From NCBI RefSeq assembly GCF_002806995.1, contig NZ_NIHE01000002.1, forward strand, positions 434,001 through 498,000: a stretch of 64,000 nucleotides of DNA. Direction: 5' to 3'. The notes beneath the pieces are model-generated. The model saw nothing but the letters and a program-made list of their open reading frames with translations, searched no databases and was not told where the DNA came from. Source of the DNA: Confluentibacter lentus (GTDB lineage Bacteria; Bacteroidota; Bacteroidia; Flavobacteriales; Flavobacteriaceae). Shown here piece after piece: positions 37,036 to 45,359 of this stretch. Every line of letters starts with the position of its first letter. Position 1 is the first letter of the stretch. A program made the translations under genes and the position numbers.

Positions 37036-37072
37036 TAGCCTGAAACTTTTGAACTCAAAACTTTAAACTTAA

Positions 37073-37825
37073 TTAAGCGTTCACTTCCTCTTTAATCCAA
37101 TCGTAACCCTTTTCCTCAAGCTCGTGAGCCAGTTCTTTACCGCCAGATTTTACAATACGGCCATTGTACAACACGTGAACAAAATCTGGAACTATATAAT
37201 CTAACAAGCGTTGGTAATGCGTAATCACAAGAACGGCATTGTCTTTACTTTTTAGTTTATTAACACCATTTGCCACAATACGAAGTGCATCAATATCGAG
37301 ACCAGAATCGGTTTCGTCAAGTATGGCTAATTGAGGTTCTAACATCGCCATTTGAAAAATTTCATTACGTTTTTTTTCACCACCAGAAAATCCTTCGTTT
37401 AGGGAACGCGATAAAAATTTCCTGTCAATTTCAAGCAATTCAGATTTCTCACGTATCAACTTAAGCATATCTTTCGCTGGCATTTCTTCCAACCCTTTAG
37501 CTTTGCGGGTTTCGTTGATGGCCGTTTTCATAAAGTTGGTTACTGAAACACCTGGGATTTCAACAGGATATTGAAAGGATAAAAAGATGCCTTTGTGCGC
37601 ACGCTCTTCGGCAGCCAAATCTTCAATATCTTCACCATTAAAAATGATACTTCCTTTAGTAACCTCGTATTCTTCTTTTCCAGCAACAACAGAAGCCAAT
37701 GTGCTTTTTCCAGAACCATTTGGCCCCATAATAGCGTGAACTTCACCTGCTTTTATTTCTAGGTTGATGCCTTTTAAAATACTTTTATCGTCAACACTTG
37801 CGTGTAAATTTTCAATTTTTAACAT
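37073..37825 (-). CDS. sufC: SufC, ABC-type ATPase of the SufBCD complex
   Basis: This 250-residue cytoplasmic ATPase has Walker A MGPNGSGKSTLA, the signature-like LNEGFSGGEKKRNEI, Walker B LAILDETDSGLD and the switch His in VITHYQRLLDYI. It drives conformational change of SufB/SufD during cluster assembly. It is 17 bp downstream of sufB. Confidence 0.97.
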   Translation of the reverse strand: MLKIENLHASVDDKSILKGINLEIKAGEVHAIMGPNGSGKSTLASVVAGKEEYEVTKGSIIFNGEDIEDLAAEERAHKGIFLSFQYPVEIPGVSVTNFMKTAINETRKAKGLEEMPAKDMLKLIREKSELLEIDRKFLSRSLNEGFSGGEKKRNEIFQMAMLEPQLAILDETDSGLDIDALRIVANGVNKLKSKDNAVLVITHYQRLLDYIVPDFVHVLYNGRIVKSGGKELAHELEEKGYDWIKEEVNA

Positions 37826-37842
37826 ATTTATTTACTAATTTT

Positions 37843-39291
37843 TTATCCTACAGATCCTTCTAAACTAATTTCCAACAATTTTTGGGCTTCTACAGCAAAC
37901 TCCATAGGCAATTTATTTAATACATCTTTACTAAAACCATTGACTATTAATGCAATGGCTTTTTCGGTATCAATTCCTCGTTGGTTGCAATAAAAAATTT
38001 GGTCTTCACCAATTTTACTTGTAGTTGCTTCGTGCTCTATTTTTGCTGTTTTATTTTTAGCTTCTATATAAGGAAACGTATGCGCACCACATTCATTCCC
38101 CATTAATAAACTATCGCATTGTGAAAAGTTACGGGCGTTATCGGCATTCGGACTAATCTTCACCAATCCGCGGTAACTGTTTTGGGATCTTCCTGCTGAA
38201 ATTCCTTTTGAAATGATTGTCGATTTGGTATTTTTTCCCAAATGAATCATTTTGGTACCCGTATCTGCCTGTTGATAATTATTTGTCACAGCAATAGAAT
38301 AAAATTCACCAACCGAATTATCGCCTTTTAAAATACAACTTGGATATTTCCATGTAATTGCAGACCCCGTTTCTACTTGTGTCCAAGAAATTTTTGCGTT
38401 CTTTTCGCACAAACCACGTTTGGTCACAAAATTGTAAACACCACCTTTACCTTCGGCATTTCCAGGATACCAATTTTGAACGGTACTATATTTTATTTCA
38501 GCATTATCAAGAGCAATTAATTCTACAACGGCGGCATGTAATTGATTTTCGTCACGACTTGGTGCCGTACAACCTTCTAAATAACTGACATAACTGCCTT
38601 CATCGGCAATTACCAATGTGCGTTCAAATTGTCCGGTTCCTGCTTGATTAATTCTAAAATAAGTTGATAATTCCATAGGGCATCTAACACCTTTCGGAAT
38701 GTAACAAAAACTACCATCACTAAAAACCGCACTATTTAAGGCAGCATAAAAATTGTCCTTTTGTGGAACGACACTACCAATATATTTTTTTACCAATTCT
38801 GGATGTTCTTTGATGGCCTCACTAATCGAGCAGAATATTATGCCTTTTTCTCCAAGTGTTTTTTTGAATGTTGTGGCAACAGAAACAGAGTCTACAACCA
38901 CATCCATAGCAACACCAGACAATTTTTTTTGTTCGTCCAATGAAATTCCCAACTTAGCAAATGTTGCTAATAATTCTGGATCCACTTCATCAAGACTATC
39001 ATATTTTGGTTTGCTATTAGGGGCTGAATAATAAGAAATGGCCTGAAAATCTGGTTTTACGTAACTAACGTTGGCCCACTCTGGCTCCATCATTTCTTTC
39101 CAAGATTTAAAGGCTTGAAGCCTCCAATTGGTCATCCATTCCGGTTCTCCTTTTTTAAGTGAAATAGCGCGTACAATATCTTCATTTAATCCCACAGGAA
39201 AGGTATCGGATTCTATATCCGTATAAAAACCGTACTCATACTCCTTGGTTTTAAGTTCTTCCCTTAAATCGTCTTCTGTATATTTACTCAT
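37843..39291 (-). CDS. sufB: SufB, scaffold subunit of the SufBCD complex
   Basis: This 482-residue scaffold builds Fe-S clusters. It shows the family's [48 protein letters not shown] (with a conserved sulfur-accepting Cys), and near the end [23 protein letters not shown]. It is upstream of sufC and downstream of the thioredoxin-like gene. Confidence 0.97.
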   Translation of the reverse strand: MSKYTEDDLREELKTKEYEYGFYTDIESDTFPVGLNEDIVRAISLKKGEPEWMTNWRLQAFKSWKEMMEPEWANVSYVKPDFQAISYYSAPNSKPKYDSLDEVDPELLATFAKLGISLDEQKKLSGVAMDVVVDSVSVATTFKKTLGEKGIIFCSISEAIKEHPELVKKYIGSVVPQKDNFYAALNSAVFSDGSFCYIPKGVRCPMELSTYFRINQAGTGQFERTLVIADEGSYVSYLEGCTAPSRDENQLHAAVVELIALDNAEIKYSTVQNWYPGNAEGKGGVYNFVTKRGLCEKNAKISWTQVETGSAITWKYPSCILKGDNSVGEFYSIAVTNNYQQADTGTKMIHLGKNTKSTIISKGISAGRSQNSYRGLVKISPNADNARNFSQCDSLLMGNECGAHTFPYIEAKNKTAKIEHEATTSKIGEDQIFYCNQRGIDTEKAIALIVNGFSKDVLNKLPMEFAVEAQKLLEISLEGSVG

Positions 39292-39438
39292 AGTTAACCC
39301 CTAGTCTTTAAAAGTTAATCCTATTAGGGGACATAGGATTGTTTAATTTCAAAATTAAATAAACAAATACATTTGTATTTTACGCCTGATGATTTTTGTT
39401 ATTTAAGCGTTTAATTTTTCAAATTTTTTTGCTTTAAT

Positions 39439-40224
39439 TTATAACTTTTCAATGATTTGATTTATCAAATTTGTTGTAGTGTTATAATCTGTATTGTTTA
39501 TTTTAGCTATTTCTATTGCTTGTTTAGCCATTTTTAAGGCTTCGGTGTAATTTCCTGTTTTATAAAGCAATGCAGCTAAAGTATCTGTATTGTTATAATT
39601 TTTATCTAATTCAATTGAACGAATTGCCCATGTTTTAGCTTTTTCAAGCAAATCTTTATCGTTTTCATTTTTATAATACGACCAAGCTAATTCGTTTAAA
39701 TCTTTAGGACTATTCCAAATGAATTTAATATCATTTATAAAACCATTTTGCACCAAAAGATAAGGGAATGCAGCCGGGCTAAACCCAATTTCTAGTATTA
39801 ATTTATTATCTAAAAATATTAACATAGGTGCATTATTTATATTAAATACAGAATCAAAACCCCCTTTTTTACCTATATTTCCATGAAAATTAAAAGATTT
39901 ATTCCATTTTAAATGATAGCCTTTTGCTAAAACTTTATCTAAATCTTTTTCGTAGTCAACATTTACTGTAATTATGTTTAGCATTGACAAATCACAACTA
40001 TTATAGCGATTAATTAACTCAACGCAAGGCAAACAAAACTCGCCACTCCAAGTTATAAGAAGGGTTGGCGCATTTTTGTTGATACCATCAATGTTATCTA
40101 TATAGCGAAATCCTGTATTTTTACCAGTTTTTAGATCGGTTAAATCAGCATCTATTTGACCAGATACACTTTGAGAATAGATTAAAAATAGATTAATTGC
40201 AATTAAAGAGACTAGCCTTTTCAT
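39439..40224 (-). CDS. Secreted thioredoxin-like protein with C-terminal TPR-like helices
   Basis: This 261-residue protein has a signal peptide (cut near SVSGQ), then a thioredoxin fold with redox motif C-L-P-C (Cys64, Cys67; WSGEFCLPCVELINRY) and cis-Pro region NINNAPMLIFLDN. From about residue 180 a helical TPR-like tail follows (LNELAWSYYKNENDKDLLEKAKTWA, AALLYKTGNYTEALKMAKQAIEIAK). It should act outside the cytoplasm, so its place between the sufA-like gene and sufB is odd. It resembles TlpA-type proteins of Bacteroidota. Confidence 0.75.
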   Translation of the reverse strand: MKRLVSLIAINLFLIYSQSVSGQIDADLTDLKTGKNTGFRYIDNIDGINKNAPTLLITWSGEFCLPCVELINRYNSCDLSMLNIITVNVDYEKDLDKVLAKGYHLKWNKSFNFHGNIGKKGGFDSVFNINNAPMLIFLDNKLILEIGFSPAAFPYLLVQNGFINDIKFIWNSPKDLNELAWSYYKNENDKDLLEKAKTWAIRSIELDKNYNNTDTLAALLYKTGNYTEALKMAKQAIEIAKINNTDYNTTTNLINQIIEKL

Positions 40225-40255
40225 TTTATTTCAAATTATTGGATTATCTAAAAAA

Positions 40256-40585
40256 CTACAAAGAAAAGCTTTCTCCACAACCACAAGTTCGGTTGGCGTT
40301 TGGATTGTTAAAAACAAATCCAGTGCCATTTAATCCTCCTGAATATTCTAAGGTGGTGCCTACTAAATATAAAAAGCTTTTTTTATCCACTATAATTCTA
40401 ACACCATTATCTTCAAATACTTTATCGCCTTCTGCTTGTTGTTTGTCAAATTTTAAATCATATGACAAACCAGAGCAACCACCACTTTTAACACCAACAC
40501 GGACATAGTCGGTAACTGGGTTATAGCCGTCGTCATTCATAAGTTCTATAACTTTCTTTTTGGCTATTTCTGAAACTTTAATCAT
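40256..40585 (-). CDS. A-type Fe-S carrier (SufA/IscA/HesB family)
   Basis: This 109-residue protein has the three cluster-binding cysteines: Cys37 in VKSGGCSGLSY and Cys101/Cys103 in RTCGCGESF. The ATG at 40585 gives MIKVSEIAKKK, the family start; an ORF open further upstream adds hydrophobic residues without similarity. It is the first gene of the suf block and has its own promoter. The symbol sufA is likely, but IscA or ErpA cannot be excluded. Confidence 0.92.
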   Translation of the reverse strand: MIKVSEIAKKKVIELMNDDGYNPVTDYVRVGVKSGGCSGLSYDLKFDKQQAEGDKVFEDNGVRIIVDKKSFLYLVGTTLEYSGGLNGTGFVFNNPNANRTCGCGESFSL

Positions 40586-40617
40586 AATTATTAAATAGAT
40601 TTTGTCTAAATAGAGTA

Positions 40618-40625
40618 CAAATATA
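40618..40625 (-). promoter_or_regulatory. Promoter -7 box for the suf operon (TATATTTG)
   Basis: On the minus strand TATATTTG is an exact TAnnTTTG match about 33 bp upstream of the A-type carrier ATG. No IscR-like or Fur-like site was recognised by eye. Confidence 0.6.
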
Positions 40626-40733
40626 CAATATATGTCATGGAATTTTGCATAACCTAACATTATATTAGCATATGGTTTTATAGCTTTTTCTTATCGATTT
40701 ACATATAAAGATGGATATATAAATAATGCTTCT

Positions 40734-40741
40734 TATTTTTG
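40734..40741 (+). promoter_or_regulatory. Promoter -7 box directly before thiL (TATTTTTG)
   Basis: TATTTTTG matches TAnnTTTG and ends 5 bp before the thiL ATG. Transcription would then start at or next to the ATG, which suggests a leaderless mRNA. Confidence 0.45.
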
Positions 40742-40745
40742 CGGT

Positions 40746-41792
40746 ATGATAGAAGATAAAAACCAAGAAAGAACGCCATTAAGTCATTTAGGAGAATTTG
40801 CTCTTATTGAGCATTTAACAAAGAATTTTAAAATAAATCATAAATCAACCATTAAAGGAATTGGTGATGATGCAGCTATTTTAAATTTTAAGGATAAAAA
40901 AGTAGTGGTTTCAACCGATTTGCTTGTTGAAAGTGTGCATTTCGATTTAAGCTATATGCCTTTAAAGCACTTGGGATACAAAGCAGTTGTGGTTAATTTG
41001 TCTGATGTTTATGCTATGAATGCGACACCTACTCAGATTACCGTTTCTATTGCCGTTTCCAACAGATTTCCTTTGGAAGCACTAGAAGATTTGTATGCTG
41101 GAATAGAAGCTGCTGCTAAAATTTATAATGTGGATTTAATAGGAGGTGATACCACATCTTCCAATACGGGGTTATTAATTTCCATTACGGCTATTGGTGA
41201 AGTTGAAGATGAAAAAATAGTGTATAGGAACGGCACTAAACCCAATGATTTATTGGTGGTTACGGGAGATTTAGGAGCTGCTTACATGGGTTTGCAAGTC
41301 TTGGAGCGTGAAAAGGAAGTTTTTAAGGTGAACCCGAATTCCCAGCCAGATTTAGAGCCTTACACTTATATTGTTGAAAGGCAATTAAAACCAGAAGCAC
41401 GTAAAGACATTATAAAATTACTGGAAGAGTTAAACGTTACCCCAACTTCTATGATTGATATTAGTGACGGCTTATCTTCTGAAATTATACACATATGCAA
41501 ACAAAGTCAGGTTGGTTGTGATTTGTACGAAGAAAAAATCCCATTGGATCCTGCTGTTATTTCCGTATGCGAAGAATTCAAGATTGATAGTACAACGGTT
41601 GCTTTAAATGGGGGGGAAGATTATGAACTTTTATTTACCATATCACAAGAGGATTATCCTAAAATTAAAGCAAATCCAAATTTTACGGTTATTGGTTTTA
41701 TGAAAGAAGCTGAAGCTGGAATGCATTTAGTAACAAGAGCAGAATCGAAAATACCTTTGAAGGCGCAAGGTTGGAAAAATTTTAATGCTTAG
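40746..41792 (+). CDS. thiL: Thiamine-monophosphate kinase
   Basis: This 348-residue enzyme phosphorylates thiamine monophosphate to the active cofactor TPP, which NifJ uses. ISHLGEFALIEHLTK-type start, KGIGDDAAIL, STDLLVESVHFD, the NLSDVYAMNATP segment and DLIGGDTTSS are family signatures. No thiamine riboswitch was seen in front. Its stop codon overlaps the stop of the convergent zinc-ribbon gene. Confidence 0.95.
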   Translation: MIEDKNQERTPLSHLGEFALIEHLTKNFKINHKSTIKGIGDDAAILNFKDKKVVVSTDLLVESVHFDLSYMPLKHLGYKAVVVNLSDVYAMNATPTQITVSIAVSNRFPLEALEDLYAGIEAAAKIYNVDLIGGDTTSSNTGLLISITAIGEVEDEKIVYRNGTKPNDLLVVTGDLGAAYMGLQVLEREKEVFKVNPNSQPDLEPYTYIVERQLKPEARKDIIKLLEELNVTPTSMIDISDGLSSEIIHICKQSQVGCDLYEEKIPLDPAVISVCEEFKIDSTTVALNGGEDYELLFTISQEDYPKIKANPNFTVIGFMKEAEAGMHLVTRAESKIPLKAQGWKNFNA

Positions 41793-42043
41793 GCAGGAAT
41801 CAATACGCCTTTTTTATTTGTAGCCTTTTTGTTATTTATTTTTTTCATCATGCGGTTATGATGAATACGCTCTAATATATCGTTTATTTCTTTAAATTTC
41901 GGAGTCAGCTCTATTAAACTTCCGTTACTGTTGGTTGTTAATTGCTTTTGACAGTTTACGCAAGTATATTCTTTAACATGAAACGTAACATCTCTAGTAA
42001 CATGAAAATCATGTCCAAACATCTTACACTGAATTTGTTTCAT
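41789..42043 (-). CDS. Small zinc-ribbon-like protein, copy 2 of a tandem pair
   Basis: This 84-residue protein has CKMFGHDF at the start and then KEYTCVNCQKQLTTNSNGSLIELTPKF, so a C-x2-C pair plus an N-terminal Cys/His pair could bind zinc. The C-terminal part is basic helices (ILERIHHNRMMKKINNKK). It is clearly paralogous to the neighbouring gene 69 bp upstream, sharing the central block at high identity. It is not assigned to a named family; a nucleic-acid or protein adaptor role is only a guess. Confidence 0.72.
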   Translation of the reverse strand: MKQIQCKMFGHDFHVTRDVTFHVKEYTCVNCQKQLTTNSNGSLIELTPKFKEINDILERIHHNRMMKKINNKKATNKKGVLIPA

Positions 42044-42112
42044 ATTTTAAACAATTAATTGGCTTAGAGGCTATTAAATTATTAATATAATTAAGGTTAT
42101 TTTAATGATTTG

Positions 42113-42379
42113 TCAATAAATCGATGAAATGACCATTTTCTCCCTTGAACGCACGGTTCTCTTTTCATGAATACGCTCTAAAATGGCATTTATCTCTTTA
42201 AACTTAGGCGTTAGCTCAATTAAATAACCATTGCTATTGGTAGTTAATTGTTTTTGACAATGCCTACAAGTGTATTCTTTTACGTAGTAGGTGACTTTTT
42301 TACTTACTTCATAATCATGGCCAAAAAGATTGCAATATATTTTTGGGATGATGTTTGGTTTTTGAGTACTTTTTTGCAT
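42113..42379 (-). CDS. Small zinc-ribbon-like protein, copy 1 of a tandem pair
   Basis: This 88-residue protein shows YCNLFGHDYEV and KEYTCRHCQKQLTTNSNGYLIELTPKFKEI, the same layout as the downstream copy. Differences are concentrated in the N-terminal ten residues and the basic tail (EKRTVRSREKMVISSIY). The two genes arose by duplication. Neither has a signal peptide, so a cytoplasmic role is expected. Confidence 0.72.
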   Translation of the reverse strand: MQKSTQKPNIIPKIYCNLFGHDYEVSKKVTYYVKEYTCRHCQKQLTTNSNGYLIELTPKFKEINAILERIHEKRTVRSREKMVISSIY

Positions 42380-42441
42380 TGGTAAATAATTTTTGGTCTT
42401 TAAATATAAAGCAAAAAATTCGATAAAACGACAAAAAGTAA

Positions 42442-43218
42442 TTAATTTTCGGTGAAATGCACTAATTTTTGAAGTAATTCACTTTCATTTTCAACATAAC
42501 TCATATGTCCATCGGGAAACTCAACCATTATTACATCTGTATTCTTAACTTGCTCAATTAAAGATAAGTAGTCTAAAGCAGGATCCTTTTTTCCAATAAC
42601 CATTAATTTTTTAAATGTACATGTATGCAATAAGAATTCTCGATTCTTTCTAATTTTCATACCTTCTAAAGCGGCAACAATACCTTGCAATGGTGTTTGA
42701 AGCGCCTCATTTATAACGTCTTTTATTCTATCAGAAAAAATAGTCCGATTTTTTGGTCTGAATAAATTAGCAATAGCCATACGCACAAACGTTCTGTGGT
42801 TTTGTTTTACAGCAACAATTGCCCTAACTCTGTTTTCTTGCTTTTCTTTAGTATCAGCCATTGCAGTTGAGTTCATTAAACATAATCCACTAATAGCATC
42901 AGGATTTTTTTCAGCAAAAGCGAGGGCAACATATCCACCCATAGAGTGACCTATTAAGATAGCTTTTTTGATATTTAAATGATTAAGAACGGCTTCAACA
43001 ACTTCTGCCATAAGCTCCATGGTATGGATGTAACCCAGACACCCCGTTTTACCATGGCCAAGTAAATCTATACAAATGACTCTGTTTTTTTCTGATAGTT
43101 TAGGAACAAAATGATTCCATATAGTAGAATTTTCTAGAAAACCATGAAGGAGAACAATAGGATTTCCTTTGCCAGAATCTGTGTAAAAGACATTGATATT
43201 TTTATAATCTAAAATCAT
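42442..43218 (-). CDS. Alpha/beta-hydrolase
   Basis: This 258-residue protein has the alpha/beta-hydrolase fold with oxyanion segment VLLHGFLENSTIWNHF, nucleophile elbow GHSMGG (Ser in the middle), an acid near KKDPALDYLS and a late His in PDGHMSYVE. The family includes esterases, haloperoxidases and MenH-like enzymes; the substrate is unknown. Its start overlaps the stop of the ACT-like gene, so they are co-transcribed. Confidence 0.88.
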   Translation of the reverse strand: MILDYKNINVFYTDSGKGNPIVLLHGFLENSTIWNHFVPKLSEKNRVICIDLLGHGKTGCLGYIHTMELMAEVVEAVLNHLNIKKAILIGHSMGGYVALAFAEKNPDAISGLCLMNSTAMADTKEKQENRVRAIVAVKQNHRTFVRMAIANLFRPKNRTIFSDRIKDVINEALQTPLQGIVAALEGMKIRKNREFLLHTCTFKKLMVIGKKDPALDYLSLIEQVKNTDVIMVEFPDGHMSYVENESELLQKLVHFTEN

Positions 43219-43874
43219 TAATTCTTCAATTTTTTAATAGCCGCAAATGCTTTATCAACAAACTCATCTTCCACTAAAATAGTAAACTCATTTGTGGTTG
43301 AAATAACTTCATATAGAACAATGCCTTCCCATGCCAACCGTTTGAAAAAGTGATAGTAAAGGCCCGAAATTTTGGAATTATCTTGAGGTAAATTGATGCT
43401 AATGGCAGATAAACCATCTTGAGACGCCAAAAAGGTTTCATTTTTTAAATTTTCTTCAATAAACTCCTTTAAACTACTTGAAATAATAAAATTACTTTCA
43501 TGAATACCTCTAGTAAACGTATAAAATAATTTGGACTCTTGATTTATGCAATCTAAAATTTTTGCATGATTATCAATGATAGTTTCAGAGTTTTTTATGG
43601 TGAAATCCGTTAAATTAGACCGAACCGTGATGTCTCCTAAATTCTGCATGTACTTTTTCATTTTTACTGAATTAGTTAATGCAACGGGGGGATTATAGCG
43701 TCTTAGCGCCATCATAATGGCTCCCGGTTTCACATCTTTTTTTAGCATATGGCTTATGGGTTCGGTAAGTTCCAAAGCCAATGCACTAAAGTTTATGATG
43801 TTTCTAGAAAGTGCTTCTTCTAGGTAAGGTTGTGTTATTAAAATGTCTTCAACACAGTTAGATACAGTTTTCAT
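43218..43874 (-). CDS. ACT-like domain protein, divergent from aspartokinase
   Basis: This 218-residue soluble protein has a helical N-terminal half (TVSNCVEDILITQPYLEEAL, LEEALSRNIINFSALA) and a C-terminal half with a beta-alpha-beta pattern like ACT domains (LASQDGLSAISINLP, GIVLYEVISTTNEFTILVEDEFVDKAF), reminiscent of the regulatory end of aspartokinases. It has no kinase domain. It is divergent from lysC (about 100 bp apart) and upstream of the hydrolase. A role in amino-acid sensing is only an inference. Confidence 0.6.
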   Translation of the reverse strand: MKTVSNCVEDILITQPYLEEALSRNIINFSALALELTEPISHMLKKDVKPGAIMMALRRYNPPVALTNSVKMKKYMQNLGDITVRSNLTDFTIKNSETIIDNHAKILDCINQESKLFYTFTRGIHESNFIISSSLKEFIEENLKNETFLASQDGLSAISINLPQDNSKISGLYYHFFKRLAWEGIVLYEVISTTNEFTILVEDEFVDKAFAAIKKLKN

Positions 43875-43975
43875 GTTAATTATTTAACAATATGTGCTAA
43901 AATAAACAATTTTTTATAAAAATATAGGTAATTAAGAATTGAAGTTTAATTTCGCATGGTATTATTTTTTGTAAA

Positions 43976-45298
43976 ATGAAGGTATTAAAGTTTGGAGGGA
44001 CTTCTGTGGGTTCCATAGAAAATATAAAAAATGTAAAAAGCATCATTAATGATGGTGAGCAAAAAGTGGTTGTACTATCGGCGATGTCCGGTATGACAAA
44101 TACTTTAGTTACTATTGCCAAGGATATTGAGAATAAAGAACCCAATAAAGCCATTGAAACCATTAACAAGTTACATGAAAATTATTTTAATGTAGTTGAT
44201 GGACTTATTACAAATCAACCTTTAAATAAAGAGGTTAAAGAATATATTACAAGTGTTTTTAATTTTTTGGTAGACTGTACTTATAAGGATTTTTCAAAGA
44301 TTATTGAAAATGCTATTTTAGCCCAAGGCGAATTACTTTCTACATATATGTTTAATTGCTATTTACAGCAAGAAGGCGTAAGTTCTGCTTTATTGCCTGC
44401 TTTAGATTTTATGCGCATAGATAAATTTAAAGACCCGGACTTAGCTTACATTAAAAAGGAAATAGCAACAGTTATAAATAAAGCCCCAAAATCGGAAATT
44501 TATATCACTCAAGGATTTATTTGTTTAGATGAAAATGGCGATATATCCAATTTGCAAAGAGGAGGCAGTGATTATTCAGCAACCATTATTGGAGCGGTTT
44601 TAAAAGCTGAAGAGGTGCAAATTTGGACAGACATTGATGGGATGCATAATAACGACCCGAGATATGTTGAAAATACGCGCCCAATTTCAAATCTGTCATT
44701 TGATGAAGCTGCTGAATTGGCCTATTTTGGAGCAAAAATATTACACCCTCAAACGGTAACTCCCGTTCGAGAAGATCATATTCCGGTGCGACTAAAAAAC
44801 ACCATGAACCCAAGTGCTTATGGTACATTAATTTCTAATGATACTAGTGAAAATGGTATCAAAGCTATTGCAGCTAAAGATAATATTACTGCCATAAAAA
44901 TTAAGTCTGGCAGAATGTTACAAGCACATGGTTTCTTAAAAAGAGTGTTTGAGATTTTCGAAGTTTATGAAACATCCATTGACATGATTACAACCTCTGA
45001 AGTTGCTGTATCATTAACAATTGATGATGATAAAAATCTAGATAAAATCATTGCTGAATTAGAAAAATTTGCTTCCATTGAAGTAGATAAAGACCAAAGT
45101 ATTATATGCTTGGTAGGACATTCAGTTGTAAATCATGAAGATACCTATAAAATGTTCCAAATACTTCAAGACGTAAAAATTAGAATGATTTCTTATGGAG
45201 GTAGCAATAATAATATATCTCTATTAGTTCATTCAAAAGATAAAATCAACACGCTAAGAAAACTAAACGATTATTTATTTGAATTAGTCACTCTTTAA
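43976..45298 (+). CDS. lysC: Aspartate kinase (monofunctional)
   Basis: This 440-residue enzyme makes aspartyl phosphate, the first step to lysine, threonine and methionine. The start MKVLKFGGTSVGS, the GGSDYSATIIGAVL segment and WTDIDGMHNNDPRYV identify the catalytic domain. Two ACT-like domains follow (ITAIKIKSGRMLQAHGFLKRVFEIFEVYETSIDMITTSE and IICLVGHSVVNHED...IRMISYGGSNNNISLLV). The gene symbol is by family; Bacteroidota have more than one aspartokinase. A terminator follows within 30 bp. Confidence 0.92.
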   Translation: MKVLKFGGTSVGSIENIKNVKSIINDGEQKVVVLSAMSGMTNTLVTIAKDIENKEPNKAIETINKLHENYFNVVDGLITNQPLNKEVKEYITSVFNFLVDCTYKDFSKIIENAILAQGELLSTYMFNCYLQQEGVSSALLPALDFMRIDKFKDPDLAYIKKEIATVINKAPKSEIYITQGFICLDENGDISNLQRGGSDYSATIIGAVLKAEEVQIWTDIDGMHNNDPRYVENTRPISNLSFDEAAELAYFGAKILHPQTVTPVREDHIPVRLKNTMNPSAYGTLISNDTSENGIKAIAAKDNITAIKIKSGRMLQAHGFLKRVFEIFEVYETSIDMITTSEVAVSLTIDDDKNLDKIIAELEKFASIEVDKDQSIICLVGHSVVNHEDTYKMFQILQDVKIRMISYGGSNNNISLLVHSKDKINTLRKLNDYLFELVTL

Positions 45299-45327
45299 AT
45301 TACACTTCAATTTAGTAAATTAGCCTT

Positions 45328-45355
45328 AGGCCGTTTTTTAAAAACGGCCTTTTTG
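45328..45355. terminator. Intrinsic terminator shared by lysC and pepP
   Basis: AGGCCGTTTTT and AAAAACGGCCT form an 11-bp stem followed by a T-run on the plus strand. It lies between the convergent genes lysC and pepP. Confidence 0.85.
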
Positions 45356-45359
45356 TTTT

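Noticed and set aside
40640-40745. TPP riboswitch in front of thiL
   Set aside because: No conserved thi-box sequence was seen, and the promoter box lies next to the start codon.
43875-43975. Lysine riboswitch in front of lysC
   Set aside because: The spacer is only about 100 bp, AT-rich, and lacks the extended conserved structure.
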